Shown here piece by piece: positions 45,657-55,683 of a stretch of DNA of 64,000 nt. The stretch comes from Loki-b32 sp964493385 (GTDB lineage Archaea; Asgardarchaeota; Lokiarchaeia; Sigyniarchaeales; SOKP01). The stretch spans positions 1 to 64,000 of the forward strand of contig CAZBNW010000002.1 of NCBI GenBank assembly GCA_964493385.1, read 5' to 3'. Positions within the stretch are counted from its first letter, which is position 1, and each line of letters begins with the position of its first letter. The translations under genes were made by a program, and so were the position numbers. Under the pieces are notes generated by a model that saw only the letters and a program-made list of their open reading frames with translations, did not search any database and was not told the origin of the DNA.

Positions 45657-45727
45657 AATTATTATTATAAATATTATTTATTATAAAAATCATTATATAT
45701 ATTGACAAACTAAAAATCAAACATAAA

Positions 45728-47785
45728 ATGATTAAAGCGGCTAGAGAATTTTCTAATTTTGACGTATTCGCTATTGTTAAAGAATTAGATTCGATCTTGA
45801 TTAATGGTACAATTCTAAATATATACGAAATAGAAGATTTATTGATAATAAAAATCAATACTACTTTTGGAAAGAAAAATTTAATTATTAAAAAAGATTC
45901 TCGGATTAATTTAACTGAATATAATTATCCTATTCCAAATTATCCCAGTCAATATATTAGTTCTCTACGAAAGTTTTTAAAAAATCGGAGAGTATTAAAA
46001 ATTTCCCAACACCAATTTGATAGAATTATTATAATTGAATTAAGTAATAAAGATAACCAACCTTGGAGATTTGTTATAGAATTATTTAATAAGGGAAATT
46101 TCTTACTGTTAGATGAAAAAAATGTTATACAAATTGCCAAAAAATATAGGAAGTTTAAAGATAGAGAACTTCTCGCTAAAAAAGAGTACATTTTTCCCAA
46201 ATCTCAGGGAAGAAATTTTTTAACTATAAATAAAGAAGAATTTAAAGACTTATTTGAAACTTCAGATGTAGAGATTGTTAGAGATCTATCCAGAAAGATC
46301 CATATTTCTGGCTTATATAGTGAAGAAATATGTTACAGAGCAAATATTAATAAAAAAGCTTATGGAAAGAACCTTAATGATGATGAATACCAACAATTAT
46401 ATGAATCTTTCAAAAAATTAAGAAATCAATTATTATTTGGCCACATTAAAGCACAAATTGTGTTTGATCAACACGGGAATCAAATTTCTGTGCTTCCTTT
46501 TGAAATTGAGATCCTTAAAGATTATAATAAAAAAAATTTTACTTCATTTAATAATGCTGTTGATGAATATTTTTCAAAAATCGATTCTGATGCTCTGAAG
46601 AGTCCAAGTGATCAAAAAATTGAGGATCAAATAAAAACACAGGAGAAAATATTAAAAAATCAACAAGAGTACCTTGAAGAGCTGAAAAGTAAAAAAGAAA
46701 AATATTATAAAATCGGGGATCTAATATATGCTAAATTAAATTCATTAGAAAAATTAAGATCTGTAATTTTAGAAGCAAAGAAAAAAAATTATCAATGGGA
46801 AGAAATAAATAACAAATTAGAAAAGGCAAAAATGAAAAATCTAAATGGAACTGAATTCTTCGAAAGAATTATTCCTTCAACAAATCAACTCATAATAAAA
46901 ATCAATGGTAACAACGTTTATTTAGATTTAAAGAAAAGTGTTGGACAAAATGCTAATTCCATATATACTAAAGGAAAAAAAGCTGAAAAGAAAATAAATG
47001 GAACAATTATCGCAATTACTAAAACTGAGGAAAATATTGATAGATTAAAACTTAAGAAAGAATCAATAGAAACCAAGATTGATTTCTTAATAAAAAAGCC
47101 AAAGAAAAAATGGTATGAGAAATTCAGATGGTTTATCTCTTCTGATGGATTTTTAGTTATTGGAGGTAGAGATGCTAGCTCTAATGAAGCGATTTTTTCA
47201 AAATATTTAAACTCATATGATTTAGTCCTACATACCAATTTTCCAGGTTCACCTTTAACTGTAATAAAGAATCCTGAAAATAAGAAAATTCCAGAGGGTA
47301 CTAAACAAGCAGCAGCTGATTTTGTTGCAAGTTACTCTAGAGCATGGAAAGAAAATTGGGGGATCGTTGATGTTTTTTATATAATGCCTGAACAAGTATC
47401 TAAAAATGCCCCTTCAGGAGAATTTTTACCAAAAGGGTCATTTATGATATCTGGTAAGAAAAACTTTATTAAAAATGCAAAAACAGAACTTGCAATAGGT
47501 TTGAATTTCGTAGAAATAGAAAATGAAATAGTTAATGGTGTTAAAATCAACTATCCTAAAATAATCTGTGGTCCTAAACGAGAAATAGAAAATCAATCTG
47601 AAAAAATTATCATAATAAAGCCATCGAAAATAGGATTAACCAAAGGGAAATTAGCTAAAGAAATAAAATCCTATTTCCTTAAAAATACAGATAAAAAATT
47701 AAAGAAATGGGTGAACTTATTATCTCTTGATGAGATTATTTTATATCTTCCCACTGGGTTTTCTATAATTGAATCACCCAATTAA
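45728..47785 (+). CDS. rqcH: NEMF/RqcH (Rqc2 homologue) ribosome quality-control factor
   Basis: A 685-residue protein of the NFACT family (NEMF, Rqc2, RqcH), which binds stalled large subunits and adds C-terminal tails. The NFACT-N region (FSNFDVFAIVKELDSILINGTI, later YPSQYISSLRKFLKNRRV), a central coiled coil (about 295-440) and the NFACT-R domain (WYEKFRWFISSDGFLVIGGRDASSNE, DLVLHTNFPGSPLTVIKNP) are in order. Its last four bases overlap the convergent GDPD gene. Confidence 0.95.
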   Translation: MIKAAREFSNFDVFAIVKELDSILINGTILNIYEIEDLLIIKINTTFGKKNLIIKKDSRINLTEYNYPIPNYPSQYISSLRKFLKNRRVLKISQHQFDRIIIIELSNKDNQPWRFVIELFNKGNFLLLDEKNVIQIAKKYRKFKDRELLAKKEYIFPKSQGRNFLTINKEEFKDLFETSDVEIVRDLSRKIHISGLYSEEICYRANINKKAYGKNLNDDEYQQLYESFKKLRNQLLFGHIKAQIVFDQHGNQISVLPFEIEILKDYNKKNFTSFNNAVDEYFSKIDSDALKSPSDQKIEDQIKTQEKILKNQQEYLEELKSKKEKYYKIGDLIYAKLNSLEKLRSVILEAKKKNYQWEEINNKLEKAKMKNLNGTEFFERIIPSTNQLIIKINGNNVYLDLKKSVGQNANSIYTKGKKAEKKINGTIIAITKTEENIDRLKLKKESIETKIDFLIKKPKKKWYEKFRWFISSDGFLVIGGRDASSNEAIFSKYLNSYDLVLHTNFPGSPLTVIKNPENKKIPEGTKQAAADFVASYSRAWKENWGIVDVFYIMPEQVSKNAPSGEFLPKGSFMISGKKNFIKNAKTELAIGLNFVEIENEIVNGVKINYPKIICGPKREIENQSEKIIIIKPSKIGLTKGKLAKEIKSYFLKNTDKKLKKWVNLLSLDEIILYLPTGFSIIESPN

Positions 47786-48525
47786 CTTTTACTTAATATC
47801 TTTTTTATTTTTGGAATATTTTTATGATTATCAAAAAGTATTCCATCAATCTGTATTTCGATAAGACGTTTTATCTTTTCAATTGGGTTTTCATAATCAA
47901 GAAAATCCCAAGAAAGGGCAAAAAAATCATTTTTATGACAAACTTCTATGAAGTCTTTATTAATTAAATTTGATCTTAGGCTGATCATGTCAATTTTAAA
48001 AGGGAGGCTTTTTTGGCTTCCTAATTTAAGAAAATCTTCTAGTTTTAATTCTAATCCTTTTGTTATATTATAACATATTTTACTTTCAGGAAATCTTTTT
48101 TTGATCTGTTTTAAATCATTTAATCGCCTGCAGCTAAAAATACATTCATTTATCAATCCTTTTTTTTGAACTAAATTACAAAGATCTTTTATTACATTCT
48201 CCCCTTTTAATTCTATCATGAATTTTACTTTCCCTTTAAATTTTTCTAAGACATCTGACAAGCTTGGTATTTGTTCTTTTTTAATTTTTGTTTTAAGTTT
48301 TCTAATTTCTTTAAAAGACCAGTCTTTCACTAATCCATAACCATTTGTAGTTCTGTCTAATGATGGATCATGCAAAATAATAAGCTGCTCATTCTTAGTT
48401 TTATGAATGTCAAACTCTATATATTCTGCCCCAAATTCTATAGCCTCTTCAAAGGCACCAATCGTATTTTCATCAAAATTAATTCTAGTTCCTCTATGTC
48501 CAATATAAAAAAATTCTGAGCTCAT
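47782..48525 (-). CDS. glycerophosphodiester phosphodiesterase (GDPD)
   Basis: A 247-residue GDPD-family TIM barrel. The catalytic GHRG (with ENTIGAFEEAIEFGAEYIEFDIHKT) and LHDPSLDRTTNGYG segments contain the two catalytic histidines and the metal-binding acids. It hydrolyses glycerophosphodiesters to glycerol phosphate and an alcohol. No signal peptide is present, so it acts in the cytoplasm. It is the last gene of a three-gene minus-strand operon with a membrane protein and a secreted domain protein. Confidence 0.9.
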   Translation of the reverse strand: MSSEFFYIGHRGTRINFDENTIGAFEEAIEFGAEYIEFDIHKTKNEQLIILHDPSLDRTTNGYGLVKDWSFKEIRKLKTKIKKEQIPSLSDVLEKFKGKVKFMIELKGENVIKDLCNLVQKKGLINECIFSCRRLNDLKQIKKRFPESKICYNITKGLELKLEDFLKLGSQKSLPFKIDMISLRSNLINKDFIEVCHKNDFFALSWDFLDYENPIEKIKRLIEIQIDGILFDNHKNIPKIKKILSKS

Positions 48526-48549
48526 AGCCTAATTATAATAGATTCTGTT

Positions 48550-48966
48550 TTATAGCTCTTGAACAATATATAAGTAGATTAAAATAATAGCGAGTCCAAA
48601 AAGAGTAAAAATAAAAACCCAAGGATTTAGGATTGTTTGTCCTATTGAAAATCCAATAAGTAAAAATAATTCTTTCCAATCTAATGGTTTGCCAATTAAT
48701 TCTTTATAATTAGCGAGACTAGTAATCATAAACAAAAAAAACAAAAGGATCACGATTCCTTTAATCAACACATCAAAAATAGTCCACAATACACTCTGAT
48801 TCAAAAAAATAGTTATTATTCCAAGATTAAAAAAGAGTGAAATTATATAAAAAATACCCCCTAAAATAGCAGATATAATTACCGATCTATATGCAAAAAT
48901 TTCATCAGATCTATATCTCTTCCTCTTTTTTAGCACCTTTTCTGGTTCTTTCGGAATTTTTGACAT
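48550..48966 (-). CDS. four-helix membrane protein of unknown function
   Basis: A 138-residue membrane protein with a basic cytoplasmic N-terminus (KKRKRYRSDEIFAYR) and about four hydrophobic helices. No family is recognised. Its start is one base after the stop of the secreted-domain gene at 48968, so the two are coupled. GDPD follows 24 bases later. Confidence 0.55.
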   Translation of the reverse strand: MSKIPKEPEKVLKKRKRYRSDEIFAYRSVIISAILGGIFYIISLFFNLGIITIFLNQSVLWTIFDVLIKGIVILLFFLFMITSLANYKELIGKPLDWKELFLLIGFSIGQTILNPWVFIFTLFGLAIILIYLYIVQEL

Positions 48967-48967
48967 T

Positions 48968-49777
48968 TTATCGTTTTATCCTTTCTATTTTTTCTTTTAA
49001 TTTAAAAATTTTATAAATATAAAACCCATAAAGAATTCCCAGAATACTAAAAATTATAATACTTAATATAAGGATAACTAGATTCCAAAGTGGTTGTTCT
49101 GTAGTGGGAAATGATTTAATATTAATCAGTATTATTGTACTTTTTATGATCCCACTTGGATAAAATGGCGTTTTTCCGTAAGTAACGTTAAAAGCATAAC
49201 CATTACCATAATCTAATAAAACATCTTCCTCGTTTCCATTGATGCTAGTAATTGGAATTGAAAATTCGTAAATTGAGGAACTATCTTCTAATTTTGCTGC
49301 TCCATCACCATCATAATCACTGTCGTTTAAAAATATGCTATTATTTATGTAATAATCGAGGTAATTAAATTGATTTTCCGAAATATTTGAAAATTGCACA
49401 ATTTTAGCATCAATAAAATCTTCTTTATTCTCTGAAGAACTATTTGAAATCATAATCCCAACAAATTCAGTGGTATTATGATATTCATGTTCTAAATCGA
49501 TTTGTACAGAGATATAAAGATTCGAATTATCTTGCATAACCCATAAATTAATAGGTAAACCTTCAGGAGGTGAGCCACCTAAATCAATCTGAACTTTTGT
49601 AGCCTTATTCCATTCTTGCGAGGAAATATCAATATATCCATCAATAACAGGAGCTTCTCCAAACTGAGAATCAATTTCTTCAGTTGCACCATAACTATTA
49701 GATATAAAAAGCAAGGAAATGATGGATATGTTTATTATTATGATGAAGATTATTCCTCTAAGAATTATTTTTTTCAA
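48968..49777 (-). CDS. secreted CBM9/DOMON-like domain protein with C-terminal anchor
   Basis: A 269-residue surface protein. Signal peptide: ILRGIIFIIIINISIISLLFISNSYG. The ectodomain begins APVIDGYIDISSQEW and has LWVMQDNSNLYISVQI, the pattern of CBM9-like (DOMON-fold) sugar- or cofactor-binding beta sandwiches, with several N-glycosylation sequons. A C-terminal membrane helix (LWNLVILILSIIIFSILGILYGF) and a basic tail anchor it. It begins the operon leading to GDPD. Confidence 0.75.
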   Translation of the reverse strand: MKKIILRGIIFIIIINISIISLLFISNSYGATEEIDSQFGEAPVIDGYIDISSQEWNKATKVQIDLGGSPPEGLPINLWVMQDNSNLYISVQIDLEHEYHNTTEFVGIMISNSSSENKEDFIDAKIVQFSNISENQFNYLDYYINNSIFLNDSDYDGDGAAKLEDSSSIYEFSIPITSINGNEEDVLLDYGNGYAFNVTYGKTPFYPSGIIKSTIILINIKSFPTTEQPLWNLVILILSIIIFSILGILYGFYIYKIFKLKEKIERIKR

Positions 49778-49976
49778 GATTATTAAGCCATTTATTTTAT
49801 ATTGTTCTAATTTCTGTATAATTCAATAATAAAATTGATAATTAAAATTTAATTTAATATTTTTCGCATCTTCCTTGTTTTTTTCTAAATAGACAGTACT
49901 TTAATATAAAATTTAACTATTAAATGTAAAAAATAGGGATTCAATTATCCAATTAAATTATCTTGAATATGTTAAT

Positions 49977-50426
49977 TCAATAAAGATAATTAGGGAGCAT
50001 AATAACGCAATTAAATTTATTTAAATATACAACAATATAATTTATCAGACTTTTAATCTCACGTTTTGCCTCTAGTAAATTTTTGTTATTGTAATCTGCA
50101 AAGGGTTTCGGCCCTATCGCAACAAGAATTCCAGATAAATCTTTTTCTCTTTTAATGAAAAACCAGAAAGGTTTTTTTTTCTCATTATCTTTTACAATCA
50201 TAAGCATCCAAGGATTTAATGTCCAGTCAACATTATCAGGCCCTATAACTTTTACTATTGCTTTTTGAGTATTATATTTTTTTGTCATCTGTATCGTTTT
50301 AACAAGAGCATTAAAGTAGCTTCTTTTTATCTTTAAATATCCTCCAAAATATGTTTTGGCATCAGATAATTCGAGTTCTTTGTCTATACCCTCTGAAGAT
50401 TTCAAAAAAACTCTCCAAATGTCCAT
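49977..50426 (-). CDS. hypothetical protein in RNase P operon
   Basis: A 149-residue soluble protein of unrecognised family. It looks alpha/beta (AIVKVIGPDNVDWTLNPWMLMIVKDNEKKKPFWFFIKRE, then SGILVAIGPKPFADY). The last helix is hydrophobic. It follows the 146-residue gene by two bases and is the last of four minus-strand genes beginning with Rpp30. A role in RNA processing or proteostasis is suggested by context only. Confidence 0.55.
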   Translation of the reverse strand: MDIWRVFLKSSEGIDKELELSDAKTYFGGYLKIKRSYFNALVKTIQMTKKYNTQKAIVKVIGPDNVDWTLNPWMLMIVKDNEKKKPFWFFIKREKDLSGILVAIGPKPFADYNNKNLLEAKREIKSLINYIVVYLNKFNCVIMLPNYLY

Positions 50427-50428
50427 AA

Positions 50429-50869
50429 TTAATTTTCTTTGCTTTTTTCTAGTTGAATTTCTTCTATTTTTATTTCTTTAAATATATTTTTAATCTTTTC
50501 TAATGATACCTTTAAATCCTTACCTTTTATTTCAGCTAAACTTAAATTCAAATAACACTCATAAAAAAGTTGTTTTGCAATTAGTAGTACTCCTGATGTG
50601 TGAATAACTTGAAAATTTTGGAGGACTTTGGATATCTCATCAAATATATCATTGGAAAAATTAAATCCTGTAAATGTAATCTTTACAATTTTATCATTTT
50701 TTAGTGGATAAACTGATAATTTTATGGAGTTCTCTATTGTTGATTGAATTATTAAAAGAAATGGATAATTCTCTATATTTTTGATGTCTAATAACGAAAT
50801 TTTTAATATAGTTTTGGAAACATCATTAATACGCTGAATATAAGCTTTTGTTAAATTATAAACTTTCAT
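50429..50869 (-). CDS. hypothetical protein downstream of Pop5
   Basis: A 146-residue protein, probably alpha/beta: NLTKAYIQRINDVSKTILKI at the start, central strands (NSIKLSVYPLKNDKIVKITFTGF), then FQVIHTSGVLLIAKQLFYECYLN, and a charged C-terminal helix. No motif of a known family could be assigned. It lies 42 bases after Pop5 and two bases before the next gene, so it is part of the Rpp30-Pop5 operon. Confidence 0.55.
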   Translation of the reverse strand: MKVYNLTKAYIQRINDVSKTILKISLLDIKNIENYPFLLIIQSTIENSIKLSVYPLKNDKIVKITFTGFNFSNDIFDEISKVLQNFQVIHTSGVLLIAKQLFYECYLNLSLAEIKGKDLKVSLEKIKNIFKEIKIEEIQLEKSKEN

Positions 50870-50911
50870 GTTTAGTTAAAATATATGTTTTTCATCTAAA
50901 CCTATCTTTCT

Positions 50912-51247
50912 TTATTGATTCGCTTTTTTTATTGATCGTATAGTCCCTGAAGTTTTTATAGGTGAAAATATCACCTTAGTTCCATTAATTTCTTTCACAA
51001 GGCTCAAAGCTGAAATTATTGTTTCTTTAGTCTGGTGAGAGCATCTTATAATTCCATAATCTTCGTCTAAATTAAGCTCTATTAACCATAATCCAATTTT
51101 ATTTGCCTCCTTCATTCCAAAATAACGCCATATTGATTGCCAAATTGATTTTAAAATTGAATTTTGTGTAAGATTTATTTTACTTTCTTTAATTATTTTA
51201 AAGAAGATATATCTTTGCCTTTCCTTTATTGTTATTTTAATCCCCAC
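50912..51247 (-). CDS. rnp2: RNase P protein Pop5 (Rnp2)
   Basis: A 111-residue Pop5 homologue, a protein subunit of archaeal RNase P that, paired with Rpp30, supports the catalytic RNA. The family blocks are KERQRYIFFKII, SIWQSIWRYFGMKEANKIGLWLIELN, GIIRCSHQTKETIISALSLV and the C-terminal SGTIRSIKKA. It overlaps Rpp30 by 11 bases, the usual archaeal arrangement. Confidence 0.93.
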   Translation of the reverse strand: MGIKITIKERQRYIFFKIIKESKINLTQNSILKSIWQSIWRYFGMKEANKIGLWLIELNLDEDYGIIRCSHQTKETIISALSLVKEINGTKVIFSPIKTSGTIRSIKKANQ

Positions 51248-51956
51248 CTTTAATTAATCTAACTTCAGGTTCAAAATTATTATCACGACGTTTTTGAGTT
51301 TTTTCTAATAATAAAATTGGATTTATGTTAAAAATTTTTTTTGCTTTATCTAAAGGAATTTCTAAAAGAGAATGACATATGCTTATTAAAGCTCTTGGGT
51401 GCCTAAAGTCATACATATCATCAAAATTTCCACTTATAATACAATTAGCTTTTAATTTTAGACCTAACTGTATGAATTTATAAAGATTTCTAAAACTTTT
51501 TGACTGAATTGCCTTGTTTCTTACCATGATCGGTGCCAATGAAAATTCTATAAATGAATTATTTTGTTTAGTTAGTGAAATTACTCCTGGAGTAAGTGTC
51601 TTTATTATTTCTGGATCAGAAAAAGATACAATATCCACTCTTGAATCTCTTGCTGCATATAATTGAACTTCTTTATTTAAAGACTCAATTGAAAGAATGT
51701 CCGAAAAATTATTAAAATGTTTTATCTTTTTTTTAAAATCTTCAGGATTATTTAATCTTAAATTAATTCGATAGAAAGTATTTATTTTCGTTTCTTTTTT
51801 TATTTCCTCTTTTATGTTTAGCGGTATTGCGAGTTGATTACTTTTAGGTTCTAAAATTACATTTTTTATCCCTAATTTTTCATAAAATTTTAGTCTCTCT
51901 ATAATATCGTTAAAATTATCGAAATTTACTAATAGCCTTGATTCAAAATATGACAA
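51237..51956 (-). CDS. rnp3: RNase P protein Rpp30 (Rnp3)
   Basis: A 239-residue TIM-barrel-like Rpp30 protein. Supporting segments are LGIKNVILEPKSNQ, DILSIESLNKEVQLYAARDSRVDIVSFSDPE and the C-terminal block CIISGNFDDMYDFRHPRALISICHSLLEI, which is characteristic. It partners Pop5, encoded immediately downstream with an overlap. In many archaea eL15 precedes this gene directly; here a four-gene plus-strand block separates them. Confidence 0.93.
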   Translation of the reverse strand: MSYFESRLLVNFDNFNDIIERLKFYEKLGIKNVILEPKSNQLAIPLNIKEEIKKETKINTFYRINLRLNNPEDFKKKIKHFNNFSDILSIESLNKEVQLYAARDSRVDIVSFSDPEIIKTLTPGVISLTKQNNSFIEFSLAPIMVRNKAIQSKSFRNLYKFIQLGLKLKANCIISGNFDDMYDFRHPRALISICHSLLEIPLDKAKKIFNINPILLLEKTQKRRDNNFEPEVRLIKGGD

Positions 51957-52082
51957 AAATAATATAACCTCAAATGAACTGTTTGACTCTTTATAATAAT
52001 GTTAAGGATGGTAAAAATAAAAAAATTTTATTATAAATAAATATTTAAAATGTTAGTTTTTGAAATTAAGTGAGGATTTCTA

Positions 52083-53372
52083 GTGGTTAAAAAAAGAACA
52101 CATTCAGAAATAAGAAAAAAGATTGAGAATGGCTCTGCAGTTGTATTTACTGTTCAAGAATTAATAGATTATATCAGTGAAGGTAAGAAAGTTAAATTTG
52201 AAGATGTTGATATTATTACAACAGCAACTAAAGGACTCATGAGCGGCATTATGGGAATCTTCTCATTTCGACTCTCCCCTCCGAAAACATTAAGAAAATT
52301 TACTGAAGTAAATATCAATGGAATACCTGCTTTTCCAGGACCATGCCCAAATGAATATTTGGGTATAGTAGATCTAATTATTTATGGGACTGCTCAAAGT
52401 AAAACAATAGATAATTATTGTGGTGGTTCTCTTTTTAGAGAAATTGTAGAAGGAAAATCCTTAGAAATCATAGCTAAGAGTGCTGAGGGTGAAACCATTG
52501 AAAAAAAAATGAATCTTGAAGATATGCAATTCGCTAAATTAGCTGGGACAAGACAAGCTATTAAAAATTATAATGCAATGATCAATTGCGAGCCATATAA
52601 GGTTGATACTATCTTTTCTTGTCTTCCTTTTAATGAAAACAAATCCCAAATCACATTTTCTGGATGTGGAGCTTTAAACCCATTTCAAAATGATCCTGAA
52701 TTTGAATCATTTGGTGTTGGATCTCCTGTTCTTGTGAATGGGACAATAGGGTATCTCATGGGTCCTGGAACTCGTAATTATATCGAAAAGCCGAACATGA
52801 TGACTATTGCACAATTTGAGGGAATGAAACCAGAATATATGGGCGCGTTTAAAACTTCTTATGGATTAGAACCTATCTGTAGCTTGGCGCTCCCAATTCC
52901 TATATTAAATGAAAGAATTTTTAATAATATAGTGAAATCTGATAAAGACGTTAACCTCTCAATATTAAGTCTCGTAGGTCGTGAAAAAGTAGGAGAAATC
53001 ACTTATGGTGATGTGTGGGATAATAATTTCCTTATGAGGTTTAATCCTGATGCTTGTAAAAATTGCGTAGAATGTAAAGCTATTGATAAATGTCCTACAA
53101 ATGCTTTTATTATAAAAAATGGAATGATTTCAGCTATAGATCGATCTCGTTGTTTTAATTGTGGTAATTGCACTCATTTATGTCCAGAAGCTTTTATTCT
53201 AGATTTAAAAACAATTAAATTCGAAAATAAAGAAATACCAATAGTTTTAAGACAATCAGACAGATATAATGCTATATTGTTAGCTGAGCAGTTAAAATCA
53301 ATGATTCTTAAGGGAGAATTTCCAATAAGAAAGCCAATTAATAAACTGCAATTTGCACAAACAGTAAAATAA
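52083..53372 (+). CDS. DUF39 homocysteine-biosynthesis-type protein fused to ferredoxin
   Basis: A 429-residue protein of the DUF39/HcyBio family, whose studied archaeal member (MA1821) helps convert aspartate semialdehyde to homocysteine with sulfide. Typical parts are ATKGLMSGIMGIFSFRLSPP, the GGSLFREIVEG block, FSGCGALNPFQNDPEF (with a cysteine) and GVGSPVLVNGTIGYLMGPGTR. The C-terminus carries two 4Fe-4S sites (CKNCVECKAIDKC and CFNCGNCTHLC). Having both in one protein fits electron supply for sulfur transfer. It begins a four-gene plus-strand block. Confidence 0.85.
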   Translation: MVKKRTHSEIRKKIENGSAVVFTVQELIDYISEGKKVKFEDVDIITTATKGLMSGIMGIFSFRLSPPKTLRKFTEVNINGIPAFPGPCPNEYLGIVDLIIYGTAQSKTIDNYCGGSLFREIVEGKSLEIIAKSAEGETIEKKMNLEDMQFAKLAGTRQAIKNYNAMINCEPYKVDTIFSCLPFNENKSQITFSGCGALNPFQNDPEFESFGVGSPVLVNGTIGYLMGPGTRNYIEKPNMMTIAQFEGMKPEYMGAFKTSYGLEPICSLALPIPILNERIFNNIVKSDKDVNLSILSLVGREKVGEITYGDVWDNNFLMRFNPDACKNCVECKAIDKCPTNAFIIKNGMISAIDRSRCFNCGNCTHLCPEAFILDLKTIKFENKEIPIVLRQSDRYNAILLAEQLKSMILKGEFPIRKPINKLQFAQTVK

Positions 53373-53389
53373 AATACAATAAGGAAATT

Positions 53390-53833
53390 ATGTCACAATT
53401 TAAATTATCAAAGTATGATCAAATTGGAATTCTAGTGAAAGATATTGAGAAAGCAGCCAAATTGTATAATGCTTTACTGGATTTTAAAGGAAAACTTAAT
53501 ATTGTTGAGCAAACTAATATCGTTTTTTATAAAGGAAAAGAGGCAACATTTAAGATGAAAAAAATTATGCAGTATTTTGGGGGGACTCAATTTGAAATTA
53601 TTGAATTATTAGAATCTACTAGTGATCATCTATATTCAGAATTTCTTAAAGAAGGAAAAGAAGGTATTCACCATTTAGGAATATATACTAAAAAAGCAGA
53701 TGAATTAATTAAATATTTTAAAAATGGATATGATATTAGTGTTGTTCAAACTGGAAAATATGGAAAAGTGAAATTTGATTATTTAGATACTAAAGAAGCT
53801 ATTGGTTTTTATTTGGAATTAATTTCTTTTTAA
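53390..53833 (+). CDS. VOC/glyoxalase-fold protein
   Basis: A 147-residue vicinal-oxygen-chelate protein resembling methylmalonyl-CoA epimerase/glyoxalase. Two beta-alpha-beta-beta-beta halves are visible: YDQIGILVKDIEKAAKLYNALLDF and GIHHLGIYTKKADELIKYFKNG, ending FYLELISF. A histidine in the second half (HHLG) and a terminal Glu could be metal ligands; the first-half histidine is replaced by Gln (DQIG), so activity is uncertain. It lies 17 bases after the DUF39 gene. Confidence 0.75.
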   Translation: MSQFKLSKYDQIGILVKDIEKAAKLYNALLDFKGKLNIVEQTNIVFYKGKEATFKMKKIMQYFGGTQFEIIELLESTSDHLYSEFLKEGKEGIHHLGIYTKKADELIKYFKNGYDISVVQTGKYGKVKFDYLDTKEAIGFYLELISF

Positions 53834-53902
53834 TAATGCTCTTTTTTTTACATTTTTGATGTTTTACTAATGTTTATTTTTTATTTTTAATAACTTTTTA
53901 AT

Positions 53903-55639
53903 ATGTCTAACCAAACATTAGATGGTGGAGATTTAGTCGTTAAATGTCTTTTAAAGGAGGGTATCAGAAAAATCTTTGGAATTGTTGGTGGAGAATTATC
54001 GAGAATATATGATGCTATAGAAAGATGGGGCCGTGAAGAAGGCATTGATACTGTAATGGTTCGGCATGAACAAGCAGCAGGTCATATGGCAGACGCATGG
54101 GCAAGAGCAACCGGGGAGATTGGAGTGTGCATGGGCACTGCTGGACCAGGGGTAACTCATTTAGTACCTGCAATTGCAGCAGCAAATGCCGATTCTATTC
54201 CGCTTTTAGTTATTGGTGCTCAAATAGCAAGAATGTTTGATGATACAGGAATTTTACAGGGCGGACTTGATCAAATGGCTTTAATGAAACCTATAACAAA
54301 ATTACAAATTTCCGTTGAACACCCATATGAGATACCACATGCAGTACAAAAATGTTTTAAAACAGCCATGTCTGGAAGGAGGGGTCCGGTTTTTCTTGAA
54401 TTAAGAGAAACTGCATTAGTAAGGAATGCCAGTGAAGAGGATATAAAAAAAATTCTAGATCCAGATAAGTATCGAGCTAGTTTTCGACCTGCTGGTAATC
54501 CAGAGGTAATAAAAAGGGCTGTTAATGTTTTAAAGACAGCAAAAAAGCCAATAATTATTGCAGGAGGGGGTGCGATTGCCTCAGAAGCACATAAAGATTT
54601 ACAGAAATTATCTGAAACCTACCTAATCCCCACAGGAACATCTTTTAATGGTGTAGGTACAATTGGTAGAGATAAAAAAACATTTATTGGATCCAAACTG
54701 ACTTCTAATACTTATAGAAGTGCTGCCTCTGAAGCAGATGTGGTTTTATCCCTTGGTTGCACTTGGAATCATACATTACTTTATGGTGCGGCACCATTTT
54801 GGAATCAAAATCAAAAAATAATTCAGGTAGATATTGATTCAAAAGAAATTGGTAAAAATAGACCTGTCGAAGTTGGTATTATTGGAGATGTAAGGGCTGT
54901 TATCCAACAACTTCTAAAAGAGATGGAGGGAATGCTTCCTAAAGAAAAAATTACAGAATGGTCTGAATGGAATGATTATTTACAAGAGCTAAGAAAAAAT
55001 GATGAATTACAAATTCAGAAAATATTAAAATATGAAAAATTGCCCATGAAACCTCAAAGACTAGTATTTGAAGTGTTAGATTTTATCCCTTCTGATACTC
55101 AGTTAGTAATTGACGGTGGGGATATATTCGTATTTACAATGGATCTAATTAATCATAAAAATCGTCCTCCAAGAAGTTTTTTCCGTTCTGTGTCAATGGG
55201 ACATTTAGGAACAGGAATCCCTTATGCTATTGGTGCTAAAATGGCAAAATCAGATAAACTTGTAGTATGTATAACTGGAGATGGTAGCTTTATGTTTACA
55301 GTACAAGAATTAGAAACTGCTGTAAGATTAAATCTTCCTATAATCATAGTAATTGCAAATAATTGTGCTTGGGGTATGATTAAGAGTTATCAAAAAAATA
55401 ACCTACAAAAAAGGTTTTGTGATGTTGATTTTCCACCTATTAATTACGCTGAAATCGCTAAAGGATTTGGATGTTATGCTGAAAAAATATCAAAACCAGA
55501 AGATATTAAACCTGCTTTACAACATGCGATCAATTCTAAAAAACCAGCAGTCCTAGATGTAGAAATTGCCTTTGAAACGCCCCCTGCGATGAAGTTCCTT
55601 GGTCTCTATAAGAAAAATAAAGGATTATTTGGAAACTAA
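53903..55639 (+). CDS. thiamine-diphosphate enzyme, acetolactate synthase-like
   Basis: A 578-residue ThDP-dependent enzyme of the acetolactate synthase/oxalyl-CoA decarboxylase type. The catalytic glutamate is in VMVRHEQAAGHMADAWARATG, the central domain has KPIIIAGGGA, and the ThDP motif is GDGSFMFTVQELETAVRLNLPIIIVIANNCAWGM. The substrate cannot be fixed from sequence; it is not a clear IlvB, since no small subunit is adjacent. The gene lies in the plus block with a DUF39 protein, a VOC protein and an SDR. Confidence 0.88.
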   Translation: MSNQTLDGGDLVVKCLLKEGIRKIFGIVGGELSRIYDAIERWGREEGIDTVMVRHEQAAGHMADAWARATGEIGVCMGTAGPGVTHLVPAIAAANADSIPLLVIGAQIARMFDDTGILQGGLDQMALMKPITKLQISVEHPYEIPHAVQKCFKTAMSGRRGPVFLELRETALVRNASEEDIKKILDPDKYRASFRPAGNPEVIKRAVNVLKTAKKPIIIAGGGAIASEAHKDLQKLSETYLIPTGTSFNGVGTIGRDKKTFIGSKLTSNTYRSAASEADVVLSLGCTWNHTLLYGAAPFWNQNQKIIQVDIDSKEIGKNRPVEVGIIGDVRAVIQQLLKEMEGMLPKEKITEWSEWNDYLQELRKNDELQIQKILKYEKLPMKPQRLVFEVLDFIPSDTQLVIDGGDIFVFTMDLINHKNRPPRSFFRSVSMGHLGTGIPYAIGAKMAKSDKLVVCITGDGSFMFTVQELETAVRLNLPIIIVIANNCAWGMIKSYQKNNLQKRFCDVDFPPINYAEIAKGFGCYAEKISKPEDIKPALQHAINSKKPAVLDVEIAFETPPAMKFLGLYKKNKGLFGN

Positions 55640-55683
55640 ATTATATTTCTTGTTAATTGTTAATTTAATTTGAGGGAAATTAA